From an uncultured Lachnospiraceae bacterium (GTDB lineage Bacteria > Bacillota > Clostridia > Lachnospirales > Lachnospiraceae): a stretch of 33,982 bases of DNA. The notes under the pieces are model-generated. The model had not been told where the DNA came from, did no database searches, and worked only from the letters and a program-made list of their open reading frames with translations. Shown in pieces: positions 1 through 9,010 of the stretch. The stretch lies in contig CACXFV010000012.1 in NCBI GenBank assembly GCA_902767015.1, positions 1-33,982 on the forward strand, in the 5' to 3' direction. Made by a program: the position numbers and the translations under genes. Positions within the stretch are counted from its first letter, which is position 1. Each line of letters begins with the position of its first letter.

Positions 1-20
1 ATATTTTTAAAGTTTTTAGG

Positions 21-58
21 CATAAAAAACAGTGGCTCTCTATGACAGAAAACCACTG
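21..58 (-). terminator. hairpin with T-run, leftward
   Basis: CAGTGG (30-35) pairs with CCACTG (53-58) across a 17-base loop. On the minus strand the stem is followed by a run of six T, the form of a weak intrinsic terminator for leftward transcription. No minus-strand gene lies immediately to its right, so its client is unclear. Bases 60-225 hold no gene I recognise. Confidence 0.35.
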
Positions 59-225
59 AAATGATGCTTAACTGAATGGCATTGTTTTTTTGTTATTGTA
101 AAAGAATATTTTTATATTTGTTTACTTGATACAGGCAATATCATTTTAAAGCTTGAAATGACATTCCGGTAGTTTTGAGAGGCAGCGCAATGAGCTTTAT
201 TGAAAAGGAATTCTGTAAACATGAG

Positions 226-254
226 TTGTTATTGTAACAATATTTTGCTATAAT
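226..254 (+). promoter_or_regulatory. sigma-A type promoter before the thiE unit
   Basis: TTGTTA (226-231), a 17-base spacer, and a perfect TATAAT (249-254). Transcription should begin near 261, so the GTG at 258 would lie at or upstream of the RNA start. That weakens GTG 258 as a start codon for the next ORF. No thiamine riboswitch consensus is visible downstream. Confidence 0.7.
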
Positions 255-257
255 TAA

Positions 258-476
258 GTGAAATTTATTGATGACACCAAAACTAATGCCAAGAGAATTT
301 GTCATTTGGTAAAGGGGCTGGCAGATATTAAATTGTTGACATGCTGCAAGATGGTTATGGGTATGATGGAATCATCCGGAAGCTGCAAAGATGTGCACTT
401 GACTGGGTTGAAAAAATCAGGAGATAATCATATGTGGAATATAGAAGATAACAGCAATCCGATGCAGGAGGCATAA
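258..476 (+). CDS. small ORF upstream of thiE, unrecognised
   Basis: This 72-codon open frame begins at GTG and ends two bases before the thiE start. I do not recognise the protein. It has two adjacent cysteines (LTCCK), several methionines (MVMGMMES) and no membrane segment. The start is doubtful because the TATAAT box ends at 254, so a transcript from that promoter would begin about at the GTG; no convincing ribosome site precedes GTG 258 or the in-frame ATG near 354. It may be a decayed fragment, a short coupled ORF with a later start, or simply the untranslated leader of thiE. Tight spacing to thiE is the only support for translation. Confidence 0.3.
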   Translation: MKFIDDTKTNAKRICHLVKGLADIKLLTCCKMVMGMMESSGSCKDVHLTGLKKSGDNHMWNIEDNSNPMQEA

Positions 477-478
477 AG

Positions 479-1282
479 ATGAACAGTAAGATTCTTCATT
501 TTGTACAAAAAACAGTAGTTAAAAAGATTAAGAGTAAGACAAAAAGAAAAGCTAAGAAAAAAATCAAAAGCGAAGTCAAGAAAGATATCAGCGCAAAGAT
601 AAAGCAAAATATTGACTATACACTTTATCTGTGTACTGACCGTGTACTGATGAGTTCAGCCACTGTGGAAGAGTCAGTGGAAAAGGCGATTAAAGGTGGT
701 GTTACCATTGTCCAGCTGCGGGAGAAGGATTGTTCTTCCAAAAAGTTTTATGAGACTGCTTTGAGTGTAAAAAAAATTACAGATCAATATAATGTACCAC
801 TGATTATTAATGACAGGGTGGATATTGCCATGGCATCAGGGGCAGCAGGAGTACATATCGGTCAGAGTGACCTACCCGTGAAGGTGGTTAGAAAACTGAT
901 AGGATATGATAAGATGATTGGTGTGTCAGTAGCGAATGTGGAGGAGGCAGTAAAAGCGTGTGATGAAGGAGCAGATTATCTGGGAGTCGGTGCTATGTAT
1001 GCTACCGATACCAAGAAAAATACCAGACCGGTATCAATGGAAGAATTGATGCGGATACGGGAAACGGTGGATATTCCCATTGTAGTAATTGGTGGAATTA
1101 ACAAGAATACGCTCCTTAATTTTAAAAACAAGGGGATTAATGGACTGGCGGTGATTTCCGCAATTGTGGCACAGGAGGATATAGAGGGAGCGGCCAGAGA
1201 GATGTATATAGCTTTCACAGACAGAGAGCCAAACCAGAACAAGAATGTGAAGAAAATTGAACCGATAAAGGTACGTTTTTAA
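479..1282 (+). CDS. thiE: thiamine-phosphate synthase with basic N-terminal extension
   Basis: Family role: ThiE joins HMP-pyrophosphate and thiazole phosphate to give thiamine phosphate in the cytosol. The TIM-barrel domain starts near residue 47 (TLYLCTDR) and shows [39 protein letters not shown] (the phosphate-loop region, usually GPIFPTxTK) and VIGGINKNT. The protein is 267 residues, about 50 more than usual. The excess is an N-terminal stretch of roughly 45 residues rich in lysine (residues 14-44), with no counterpart in standard ThiE. The start is fixed by an AGGAGG at 466-471, eight bases before the ATG; no good internal start precedes the barrel. No other thi gene is nearby, so it stands alone or with the small upstream ORF. 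Confidence 0.88.
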   Translation: MNSKILHFVQKTVVKKIKSKTKRKAKKKIKSEVKKDISAKIKQNIDYTLYLCTDRVLMSSATVEESVEKAIKGGVTIVQLREKDCSSKKFYETALSVKKITDQYNVPLIINDRVDIAMASGAAGVHIGQSDLPVKVVRKLIGYDKMIGVSVANVEEAVKACDEGADYLGVGAMYATDTKKNTRPVSMEELMRIRETVDIPIVVIGGINKNTLLNFKNKGINGLAVISAIVAQEDIEGAAREMYIAFTDREPNQNKNVKKIEPIKVRF

Positions 1283-1407
1283 AAATATTTCGGTTATATT
1301 GTGAAGATTATTCAGTATGAGATGGACTATCCGGAAGAAATTATCATTTGGCTTTCAACTTTGGTATCCAATTAAGGCAGTTTATGTGGACAACGTTGTC
1401 TTGCTGA

Positions 1408-1436
1408 TTGACGGGGATAATTTTTTGTGGTAAACT
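1408..1436 (+). promoter_or_regulatory. promoter for chemoreceptor gene
   Basis: TTGACG (1408-1413), a 17-base spacer and TAAACT (1431-1436) lie about 110 bases before the chemoreceptor start. It looks like a vegetative promoter, not a sigma-28 flagellar one. The rest of the 1283-1531 gap holds no gene; no clear terminator for thiE is visible in it. Confidence 0.6.
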
Positions 1437-1546
1437 ATTAGCAGGAATCACTTGCTATATAAAATGATATGTATCATGATATATGACTGGAAGTGATAAT
1501 ATGCTCGGATTTATTTTTAAGAAAATGATACGTGGAGGAGAAGAGA

Positions 1547-3532
1547 ATGAAAAATTTCAAAACGAGAACAAAACTTTTACTCATGAGTCTGATTCCCTTG
1601 TTGATTACGGGAATCGTGATAACGCTGTATACTTCCGAAGTGGCAATTAATAATTCTGTTGATAGCGCTGAACAACTTAACAAGTCAAAGATACAGATTA
1701 TTGAAAACGGATTAACGGATATTGTCTGGAGAGATGTGTACATACTTGAAAGTATGGCGGTATCGCCGACTGTTGTAGGCTATCTTAAATATGGTACTGC
1801 AGCGGGAATCGCGGATGAACAGGTACTCACCTATATGAAGACTTTAGATATGATTATTGGTGACGATGGTGCGACTATAATCAGCAATTCAGATGGTATG
1901 CAGATTTTCAGAACAGTAGGTGAATGTGTAAATATATCAGACAGAGAGTATTTTCAGGAAGCGATGGCAGGCAGGGTATGTGTATCAGATGTCATCGTCA
2001 GTCGTTCCACAAACACAAGGATGTCTTGTATTGCTGTGCCGATATTTGATACAGATGGTAAGACTGTCCTGGGGGTTGCACAGCATAACATTGATATGAC
2101 TGTTTATCACGATTTTCTTATTAGTAATCTTGACAAAGATATCAAGCATTATATTATTACAGATGCTTCCGGTATGGTAGCGGCGCGTTCGGATTACGAA
2201 ATTACAGAGGAGGAAGATCACTCAAGTGACAGATTTATGACTTCTCAAAAAGATCTTGATACTTATACGTCAGATGCAGGAAAATATACGGCAATGATTT
2301 CATACAAACGGGTGCCTTTGACCGGCTGGTGTGTTGTTTGTGTAAGAGATTATGATGCTATTAAGGCGGATGCGAAGAAATCACAGGTATTAAGTGTCAT
2401 TCTTACATTGGTGATGTTCGTGATAAGCGGTCTCGCTACAGTAATAGTTTCTAAGAGACTTATTAAACCTATCAAGGCGATTGATAAAGCGGTAACAGAC
2501 CTGTCAGAGGGTGATTTCCATACAATCGAAGGCTATGAAGATAGAAATGATGAATTTGGACATATTGTTAGGAATACCAATTCTATGACACGAAAGGTAA
2601 AAGAGGTTATATGTGATGTTAAAAAGGCTGTAGACATAGTAGGAAATTCCTCTACAGAGCTTGCCAGAACGGCTGACCAGATTTCTGATACCGCTGATAG
2701 TGTATCAGAAGCTGTTCAGGAGATTGCCAAGGGGGCAACTGAGCAGGCTGACAATATACAGGATGCTGCGGAGCATATGGGACATTTGTCAGAAAGTGTA
2801 CAAAGTGTTTCGGACCATGCGGGAAGTCTTTCAGAGACAGCAGAAAATATGGATCAGGAAGGCAACGCATCTGCTAAGCAGGTTGCCAAGTTGTCGGATA
2901 GTATGAAGCAGATGAAAAATGCCATGGATGAAATAAATGATGGTATCAGGACAACCGGACAGGCAGTGGCTGCTATCAATACAATGTTAGACAGTATTAC
3001 TTCGATTGCTTCACAGACAAGTTTATTAGCGCTCAATGCTTCTATTGAGGCAGCACGTGCAGGAGATGCGGGTAGAGGATTTGCGGTTGTCGCGGAGGAA
3101 ATAGGAGATTTTGCGACTGAATCGGCAAAAGCTGCAGAACAGATTCACAAGGAGATGCGGAATCTGATTGAAGCATCAGATAACTCAACAAAGATTTCTG
3201 TTAATGTGGAACAGATTACACAACAGGTTGAAGAGATTATCAATGAGACCGTGACCATAGTAGATCAGTTGATTGACGGTGTCAGGGATACTTCGGATGG
3301 TGTGTCAAATATATCAAGACTTGCACAGGATTGTGCTGCATCAAAGGTAGTTATTACAGATGCGATGCAGGCTCTTGCAGCGATATCTCAGGAAAATGCG
3401 GCAGCGACAGAAGAAACATCTGCTTCTATGGAAGAGTTAAATGCTACAGTTAATTTACTGGCGAGATCGGCAGATGAACTTAATGAGTTGTCTTCTACAT
3501 TAAATCAGAAATTGAATTTCTTTAAAGTTTAA
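1547..3532 (+). CDS. methyl-accepting chemotaxis protein, dCache-like sensor
   Basis: Transmembrane chemoreceptor that passes ligand signals to CheA/CheW. Order: a first membrane helix (about residues 8-28); a large extracellular Cache-type domain (about 30-285) with [20 protein letters not shown] and [14 protein letters not shown], typical of dCache; a second helix (about 288-305); a HAMP linker ([14 protein letters not shown]); then the long coiled signalling domain with the conserved hairpin tip ([20 protein letters not shown] and [11 protein letters not shown]). The C-terminus shows no CheR-binding pentapeptide. The ATG at 1547 is chosen because GGAGGAG (1534-1540) sits six bases ahead; the frame is also open from a GTG at 1532, but that lies on the ribosome site. 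It is monocistronic and ends in a strong hairpin. The ligand is unknown. Confidence 0.92.
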   Translation: MKNFKTRTKLLLMSLIPLLITGIVITLYTSEVAINNSVDSAEQLNKSKIQIIENGLTDIVWRDVYILESMAVSPTVVGYLKYGTAAGIADEQVLTYMKTLDMIIGDDGATIISNSDGMQIFRTVGECVNISDREYFQEAMAGRVCVSDVIVSRSTNTRMSCIAVPIFDTDGKTVLGVAQHNIDMTVYHDFLISNLDKDIKHYIITDASGMVAARSDYEITEEEDHSSDRFMTSQKDLDTYTSDAGKYTAMISYKRVPLTGWCVVCVRDYDAIKADAKKSQVLSVILTLVMFVISGLATVIVSKRLIKPIKAIDKAVTDLSEGDFHTIEGYEDRNDEFGHIVRNTNSMTRKVKEVICDVKKAVDIVGNSSTELARTADQISDTADSVSEAVQEIAKGATEQADNIQDAAEHMGHLSESVQSVSDHAGSLSETAENMDQEGNASAKQVAKLSDSMKQMKNAMDEINDGIRTTGQAVAAINTMLDSITSIASQTSLLALNASIEAARAGDAGRGFAVVAEEIGDFATESAKAAEQIHKEMRNLIEASDNSTKISVNVEQITQQVEEIINETVTIVDQLIDGVRDTSDGVSNISRLAQDCAASKVVITDAMQALAAISQENAAATEETSASMEELNATVNLLARSADELNELSSTLNQKLNFFKV

Positions 3533-3559
3533 AGTTTAAAAATATTTCATTATAATAAA

Positions 3560-3605
3560 AACAGATATGAGAGATTGTAACAAGTCTTCCATATCTGTTT
3601 TATTT
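3560..3605. terminator. bidirectional intrinsic terminator
   Basis: AACAGATATG (3560-3569) pairs perfectly with CATATCTGTT (3590-3599). T-rich tracts lie on both sides (TTTTATTT to the right; TTTTTATT on the minus strand), so it can stop both the chemoreceptor transcript and the convergent EAL transcript. Confidence 0.8.
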
Positions 3606-3613
3606 CCTGATAT

Positions 3614-4402
3614 TTAAGCTATGGCGCCCTGATTTTTTTCAATAAACGTCACAAATTCATCTTTGGCGACCGGCTTAGAGAAATAATATCCCTGAATGTA
3701 ATCTACACCCAGCTTTTCCAGGGCTTCAAGCTGATAGGATTCTTCTACACCTTCGGCAACAATCTTCATCTGCAATCCTTTGATCATTTTTATCACGTAT
3801 TCCATCATCAGCTTGGTTTTGTGATTAGAAAAATAAGATAGAATCATTGTTCTGTCAAACTTGACAATATCCACCGGCATTTCCACGATATAATTTAAGT
3901 TAGATTCGCCTGTTCCGAAATCATCAAGGGAAAAGGTACAGCCGGTTTTGTGCAACATCTTTAGATTTTGCATCAGTGTGTCACGATCCTGCATTTGCCC
4001 TGTTTCTGTAATCTCTAGATTGATAGCGGACGGTTCAATGCCATAAGAGCGCATTATTCCTGCATATCTGCTGGCAAGTGTGCTATCCTCGCACTGGATA
4101 ATTGATAGATTGACCTCAATATAATGGATGCCGAGCTTTATCATAACACCTTCCTGAATATATTCACATACCTTTTCAAATACTCTGTCACCAATCTGTC
4201 CAATCAGACCTGAGGACTCTGCAACAGGTATAAAATCTCCCGGAGACACAATTTTCCCCTCGCGGTCACGCATTCTGACAAGTGCTTCCGCAGAAACAAA
4301 GCATTTCTCTGATGTTGAATAAATTGGCTGTAAGAACACCTCGATTCTGTCATCATTGAGTGCATCCCGGATTTTCTGCTGTTTGTTCACCTTGTCGGGC
4401 AT
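3614..4402 (-). pseudogene. EAL domain, C-terminal part of a broken c-di-GMP phosphodiesterase
   Basis: This part carries a complete EAL domain, the family that cleaves cyclic di-GMP to pGpG. Visible motifs: AEALVRM, VNLSIIQ, LEITETGQM, LDDFGTG, VDIVKFDRTM, VAEGVEE and QGYYFSKP, so the metal and catalytic residues look intact. It is not an independent gene by its signals: the first ATG (4402) has no ribosome site and lies inside the preceding segment, which runs 50 bases further in another frame. The two join naturally if one base is gained or lost near 4400, after the KKLQIP stretch. I read 3614-5339 as one ancestral gene (membrane domain, degenerate GGDEF, EAL) interrupted twice. Residual translation of this segment alone is possible but unsupported. 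Confidence 0.8.
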
Positions 4403-4805
4403 TGGTCGGAATCTGAAGCTTTTTGATGGCTTCTCTTGCCTCTTTCTCTGTAGGGAAGGTCATGATAAAGGAATTTCCGATTCCACAAAATACTCTTCCG
4501 CCACACAGTGTATCGAGATAATTTGAAATCATGATAATTTGCTGCTCATTTATTGAGAAACGTTTTGCATGATATTCTCTTTCACCAACAATGACGCAGG
4601 CGCAGCTTTTGTTGGCCATATATAGCTCACGCAGATATTCCTTGAGCATCTGGAAGTTGTAAGCTCCGGTATTACGGTCAATCCATGCATCAGGATTTTC
4701 AATCTTTGAACAAAGTATCATGACACCAAGTGCCATTGTGTAACTCACAAGCAGCATTTTTCTGTCAAACAACTGAATCGTGGAGCCGGCCGCTTCAATA
4801 AACAT
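4353..4805 (-). pseudogene. degenerate GGDEF middle segment of the same broken gene
   Basis: This segment is in the same frame as the upstream membrane segment and is separated from it only by a TAA at 4842-4844. It begins with one more hydrophobic helix (MLLVSYTMALGVMILC). It then shows a weak GGDEF-like fold: DRNTGAYN matches the D-LTGL-N entry motif, and GIGNSF stands where GGDEF should be, so it would not make c-di-GMP. An AAAGGAGG just after the upstream stop could allow re-initiation at the ATG at 4805, so a split but expressed arrangement cannot be excluded. The end at 4353 results from the frameshift near 4400; the native reading passes into the EAL frame. Confidence 0.65.
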
Positions 4806-4841
4806 CCAGATCTGAGCGGCATTCCTCCTTTTTGAATTGAT

Positions 4842-5339
4842 TTAATTTCCGAAGATGAATGTCATTGCAAGAAATGCAACCATAAATATACCACATAAAA
4901 CATAGGTCATCGTGACGGCAGAACCGTAGGTATAGAACTCACCGGATACAAGGTGTAATTTTATCGGGAGGAAAAAGGCAATGATGGTTGCAAGGAATGT
5001 CACAATCACAGAGGTAATCTTTCTATGATTCACATATTGCCGAAGTGTGGAGATATTGAACCAGATATAGTAAACAGAAAGATACCCTGTCATAATGGTC
5101 AGCCAGAGATAAGCCCTGCATAAGAACACCTGAAGGAATTTAAACGTATGTCCGATGCTTAAAACCGATGCGATATCCATTGCAACGCAGAGTGTTGTTA
5201 CAACTAAAAGCTGTCGGTAGACATATGTCCCCTTTAAAGTAATGCCACGCTTGTTCTGAAAAAAAGTAAAAAAACAGATGAGCAGAAGCGGAATCAGTCC
5301 GCATAGCTGTATTTTGACATCTTCTAAAAAACTTAACAT
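4842..5339 (-). pseudogene. N-terminal membrane domain of the broken EAL gene
   Basis: About 165 residues with five hydrophobic helices (for example LIPLLLICFFTFF, LLVVTTLCVAMDIASVL and MTYVLCGIFMVAFLAMTFIF), ending abruptly in TAA at 4842. With the helix after the stop this makes a six-helix input domain of the kind placed in front of GGDEF/EAL modules. The start at 5339 is preceded by AAAGGAGAG with good spacing; the frame is open further upstream, but that stretch includes the terminator hairpin of the neighbouring gene. The stop lies just after the last helix, in a continuous frame, consistent with a nonsense mutation. Confidence 0.65.
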
Positions 5340-5360
5340 GTTTTTCTCTCCTTTGTTGCA

Positions 5361-5397
5361 ATAAAAAAATAGATGTGCACAATTCCTTGTGAACATC
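5361..5397 (-). terminator. intrinsic terminator after the two-component genes
   Basis: GATGTGCACAA (5372-5382) pairs with TTGTGAACATC (5387-5397) with one mismatch and a 4-base loop. On the minus strand a T-rich run (5361-5371) follows. It would end the kinase/regulator transcript just before the EAL gene start. Confidence 0.75.
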
Positions 5398-5475
5398 CAT
5401 TTTAGCACATCGCTGTCACAGAACTGTCACGGAAAACCCCGTTTTTGTCTGTTCAGATGTAAAATTTGTAAATTT

Positions 5476-6255
5476 TTATGCAAATATAGCATTCTTTGTC
5501 TGCAAAGACCATGAACTGAACTGCTCCATATACTCATGAAGCTGCACAGTCGGTACGCTTTTCCCTTTTAACCAATCATAATAGTCACACTTAATCTTAT
5601 TGACATTTATACAGTAATATCTCGGATGACTGATGATAATTTCCTCAATGCCGACAGAGGCAAATGTATTTCTGATGTCATAGATAATGTTGCGGACATA
5701 GCTTCTCTTTTTATCGTTATCCTCGTCCTCTGACCAGAGCAGATACCGAATCATTTCATCGGACACCTGTGCACCCCGACGGTCTACCAGATAAGCAAAT
5801 ACCTCTTTACTGTCCTTTCGTCCGAATTTTAAAGGTTTATCATTTACAAAGACTTCAAAGAAGCCAAAGCATTGAACCCTGACATTTCTGATAGGATATC
5901 GCAAATGTGTAAGCGCTTGTTCAAGAGTGGCTCTGGTAACAGGATTGACACGATATCCGCTGACAAATAAGTCAAGTGCATTCGGCTTAAATTCAGGGTG
6001 TCCGGTATAGAGTATTACATTCAGCTCAGGATGGGTCTTCGCAAGCTTTTTTGTTAGCGACAGACCGTCAGTGTCATATAAATCCACATCAATAAAAGCG
6101 ATATCCACATCATGGGTATTAATATAATCAAGAAACTGATCTGTATGTACCATGCCCGCATGCTGCCCGCAAGGATCGACTTGCCTTAAGAGCCTTAAGA
6201 GCGAATTGACAGCCGGTTGTTCATCATCCACGGTAATTGTGTGCATTCTACTCAC
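5476..6255 (-). CDS. response regulator with SARP-like winged-helix output
   Basis: Cytosolic transcription regulator of a LytS-type two-component pair. Residues 1-120 form a receiver domain: acidic VDDE near residue 9, phospho-acceptor Asp in FIDVDLYD. The conserved Lys of the receiver (usually KP) is Asn here (YRVNPVT). Residues about 125-200 form an OmpR/SARP-like winged helix (VQCFGFFEVFVNDKPLKFGR, then RSYVRNIIYDIRNTF), followed by a short tail that looks like only the beginning of a BTAD domain. The start codon overlaps the stop of the kinase frame (ATGA), so the two are translationally coupled. An intrinsic terminator follows. Targets are not evident. Confidence 0.8.
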   Translation of the reverse strand: MSRMHTITVDDEQPAVNSLLRLLRQVDPCGQHAGMVHTDQFLDYINTHDVDIAFIDVDLYDTDGLSLTKKLAKTHPELNVILYTGHPEFKPNALDLFVSGYRVNPVTRATLEQALTHLRYPIRNVRVQCFGFFEVFVNDKPLKFGRKDSKEVFAYLVDRRGAQVSDEMIRYLLWSEDEDNDKKRSYVRNIIYDIRNTFASVGIEEIIISHPRYYCINVNKIKCDYYDWLKGKSVPTVQLHEYMEQFSSWSLQTKNAIFA

Positions 6256-7082
6256 TCCTTTACTATTTTAATGAGAACGATTGTCCAGCCGTTCTCTCGT
6301 GTGATATCTAATGAACCGCCGCACATCAATTCTAATCTGGTCCTCGCATTCTTAAATCCTATTCCACCCTTACCGAGGGTTTCTTCGTTCATATCAAAGC
6401 CTTTGCCGTTATCACGGATTTCAATTATATGGCTGTGTTCATCCTCAAAGGAGTGCAGGTTCACAATTGAATTGGGAGAATAGCGGTCGATTCCATGCTT
6501 AACGGCATTTTCTACAAATGGTTCAATACTGAGGGGCGGTACCTTGAAATTTGTGACTTCAAGATTATATTCGACGATAAATTGCTTAGTATGATCAGCG
6601 TATTCAAGTGTCAAATATTCCCTGACAGTGGCTATTTCCTCGGAAAATGGTATCAGCGTGTCACTGTCAGCGCTATTTACATTGTTTCGTAGATACACGG
6701 CAAAATGGTCGATTAACTCAGCCGCCTTTTCCGGTTCTTCATAACAGTATTCACGAATGGAAAGTAGGGCATTGTTGATAAAATGTGGTTTAATCTGCGA
6801 TATCAGCAGGGTAAGCTTGCTTTTCTCAAGTTCCAATTCATTCCGGTGCAGTAGAGCTTGTGTATCACTGTACTGAATGGCTGCTAAATAAATGTAATAT
6901 ATGATTATGTCAAACGCAGCGATTTCTTCTGTAAGATTATTTACAGTATTCGTTAGTTCCAAAAATGCAGTCAATATCGTAGAAACAGCCATGTAAGTCA
7001 CAATGAGTATTTTTGATGAAAGTCCTTCTTTCAACAATCGGAAGGAATAAGCGGTTAAAATCACAATATACAGGCAATTCAT
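6252..7082 (-). pseudogene. LytS-type sensor histidine kinase, catalytic part (frameshifted gene)
   Basis: This frame contains the last membrane helices (YIVILTAYSFRLL, ILIVTYMAVSTILTAFLEL, IIIYYIYLAAIQYS), a short coiled linker, the phospho-accepting HisKA_7TM/LytS motif (SQIKPHFINNALLSIREYC) and an HATPase with IEPFVENAVKHGI, DNGKGFD and GGIGFKNARTRLEL. It should autophosphorylate and pass phosphate to the regulator encoded immediately downstream. The ATG at 7082 has no ribosome site and lies inside a helix, while the real N-terminus reads in another frame upstream. A one-base change near 7098, in a run of C, joins the halves. Either the kinase is inactivated or the base call is wrong. Confidence 0.78.
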
Positions 7083-7470
7083 GACAAAAGGAAGGGGACG
7101 CTAAATAAGTCAGATGTGCGCCGAAAAAGTCCGCAATTTCAATAGCAACAAACAAAATATATGGCAAAGTCAGAAGAAACTTTCGTCTGACTGGGGCAAT
7201 CAGATATAACTCAAGCAAAGCAACCAGTGGATAAATGCAGTAGAGGGTTGATGTTTTGAAATATAGCCAACGCACATTCTTATGATAGGCGGATACCCAA
7301 TATTCAAGGTAGTTAAGTATTGTCAGAAGAAAAACAAGTCCCATGATAATCCAGATATACTGCACTCCGTTAATCTTTGCTTTTCTATTGGCAAATTGAA
7401 TTATGGCAAGCCCCAAAAGCATGATGAACGTAAAATAGTTCATGGACAGGTATTCTGTTATGATATGCAT
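6937..7470 (-). pseudogene. N-terminal membrane half of the LytS-type kinase
   Basis: It starts at ATG 7470 behind a strong AGGAGGG and carries four clear helices (YFTFIMLLGLAIIQF, YIWIIMGLVFLLTILNYLEY, TLYCIYPLVALLELYLI, FLLTLPYILFVAIEIADFF). After about residue 124 (near 7098) the sequence stops being hydrophobic and becomes cysteine-rich nonsense. In the other frame the helices continue directly. The part from about 7098 down to 6937 is therefore out of frame. Restored, the protein would be near 406 residues with seven helices before the kinase core. Confidence 0.7.
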
Positions 7471-7500
7471 GGAATCCCTCCTGTAGCCTGTTTTTTTGTT

Positions 7501-7529
7501 ATTATGCCATAATGGTAGCGAGATTTCAA
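7501..7529 (-). promoter_or_regulatory. promoter for the two-component genes
   Basis: On the minus strand: TTGAAA (7529-7524), a 17-base spacer and CATAAT (7506-7501), about 30 bases before the kinase start. It is divergent from the promoter of the PIN-like gene. Confidence 0.6.
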
Positions 7530-7551
7530 GAATAACATTTTTAGAAAAAAG

Positions 7552-7580
7552 TTGTAATTGTATATATAATTTGATATAAT
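7552..7580 (+). promoter_or_regulatory. promoter for the PIN-like gene
   Basis: TTGTAA (7552-7557), exactly 17 bases, then a perfect TATAAT (7575-7580), about 58 bases ahead of the ATG at 7639. Confidence 0.7.
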
Positions 7581-7638
7581 TTAACAGATTGTAAATGTAT
7601 CAATATTCCACATCAGTAAATGAGAGAGGAAGTTACCT

Positions 7639-8736
7639 ATGACAGTATATTTAGTGGATTTTGAAAATGTACGTTCTGCAGGGTTAAAAGGTGTGGAAAA
7701 TCTTAGTGAAGACGATAAGGTAGTTATTTTCTATAGTAAGAATGCGGATGCTATTACATTTGATGTTCATATGCTCCTTAGTAAAAGCAGGGCTGAAATC
7801 GAGACATATATGATATTAAGAGGAGGCAGGAATTCTCTTGACTTTCAGCTTTCAACGTATTTGGGATATCTTGTTATGGAGAACAGATTCCGCAATATAG
7901 TCATTATAAGTGCAGATAAGGGATTTTTATGTGCAATTAATTTTTGGGATGAAAATAGAGAATTATGTAACGTGCATATAAAAATGAGCAAAAGTATAGA
8001 GGCATTTGAAAGTAATGAACCGGATGATGATTTGGAAAATTACGGAGATAATGAGAAATTTATTGAGAAGCTTTCTGTTATACCGCCTAAGAGCAAAGTG
8101 AAGGAAACAGTCAGGCTTAATGCTCAGGTAAATGACCGGAGAATGGGAAAAGAAATAAGTAACACGGAGAAAAAAGAAAAAGATACAGAAGTCGATACGG
8201 AAAATAATAATTTAATAATTGAATTGTCGAGGAAGCAGCCGGAAAGGGCAAGGGAAAAGTCAGTAGGAAGAACGAAGTCTGTGATTACAAGCAGACTTCA
8301 GACGACAGAGCATCGGACGAAGAAGCAGGGAGAGAGTGTAAGGATACCATTTTTACAGGATTCAAAGACAGCATGGTATAAAAAATCATATGATAGGCCG
8401 GTTAACGATTTGGAAAATGATAATGTGCGTGTTAAGGAAAAAACATATCTGACTGACAGTGCGATAATGAAAAAGAATCCTCCTCAACCGCAGAATCCCA
8501 CATCTAAGAACAAGATTTTTGCTTCAGAGGTAAAGTTGAATATTGTAGATGATGTGCATGAGATTGTGGGCGAGAAATATGGAGATCAATATGTTCCAAT
8601 GTTGGTTGAGGTAATAGGAAAATCTACAGGAAAGCAGCATTTATATAGAATGCTTGTCAGCAGACTGGGACAGGACATCGGCAAGGATATATATATGATG
8701 ATTAAGGGACAATATGCGAATTTAAAGAGAAAATAA
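7639..8736 (+). CDS. NYN/PIN-like nuclease-fold protein with basic linker
   Basis: Residues 1-125 look like a PIN/NYN nuclease fold: YLVDFENV (Asp7, Asn10), NSLDFQL (Asp68) and ISADKGF (Asp93) are the acidic positions expected to hold metal. Such proteins are usually RNases. Residues about 130-290 are a charged, low-complexity, probably disordered linker rich in Lys, Arg and Glu. Residues about 290-365 form a compact C-terminal region (VHEIVGEKYGDQYVPMLVEV) that I do not recognise; it could bind nucleic acid or a partner. No membrane segment is seen. The start is supported by GAGAGGAAG upstream. It has its own promoter and no clear operon partner. Function beyond the fold is inference. Confidence 0.7.
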   Translation: MTVYLVDFENVRSAGLKGVENLSEDDKVVIFYSKNADAITFDVHMLLSKSRAEIETYMILRGGRNSLDFQLSTYLGYLVMENRFRNIVIISADKGFLCAINFWDENRELCNVHIKMSKSIEAFESNEPDDDLENYGDNEKFIEKLSVIPPKSKVKETVRLNAQVNDRRMGKEISNTEKKEKDTEVDTENNNLIIELSRKQPERAREKSVGRTKSVITSRLQTTEHRTKKQGESVRIPFLQDSKTAWYKKSYDRPVNDLENDNVRVKEKTYLTDSAIMKKNPPQPQNPTSKNKIFASEVKLNIVDDVHEIVGEKYGDQYVPMLVEVIGKSTGKQHLYRMLVSRLGQDIGKDIYMMIKGQYANLKRK

Positions 8737-8775
8737 GGTCTCAGAACTGCGGTGATGGATAATTAGATGCAGTGA

Positions 8776-8996
8776 TATAAGAATGAGTATGTGGAGATTG
8801 ATACAGATACAGTCAAAGATGGAATACATAAAGAGCTTGATTTGAAAAGATATAAGACTGTCATACATGGGACGGTCTTAAATTTTGATAAAGTGATGAT
8901 TAGTGATGTCGCATAGGGCACAGATTTTGAGATAAAACCGCAGGAGTTGATTTATTGAAGGTAACACAAGCGGAGGCTTTGGATATTGTAGTGTAA
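8776..8996 (+). pseudogene. decayed remnant of an unrecognised gene
   Basis: From 8776 a protein-like frame runs YVEIDTDTVKDGIHKEL and onward to FDKVMISDVA, is cut by TAG (8914-8916), continues as GTDFEIKPQELIY to TGA (8956-8958), then shifts one base and continues KVTQAEALDIVV to TAA (8994-8996). Two stops and a frameshift within 75 codons mark a decayed fragment. I do not recognise the family. It lies directly before the VWA gene. Confidence 0.45.
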
Positions 8997-9010
8997 TGGA
9001 GGAATTTGTC

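Noticed and set aside
258-478. TPP riboswitch ahead of thiE
   Set aside because: The leader lacks the conserved CTGAGA and ACC-TGATCTGG type elements, so no riboswitch is called.
4353-4402. Programmed frameshift joining the GGDEF-like and EAL parts
   Set aside because: No slippery heptamer or downstream structure is evident, and a second lesion (TAA at 4842) in the same gene points to decay.
7639-8736. VapC-type toxin of a toxin-antitoxin pair
   Set aside because: Too long, with its own promoter and no small antitoxin gene adjacent.
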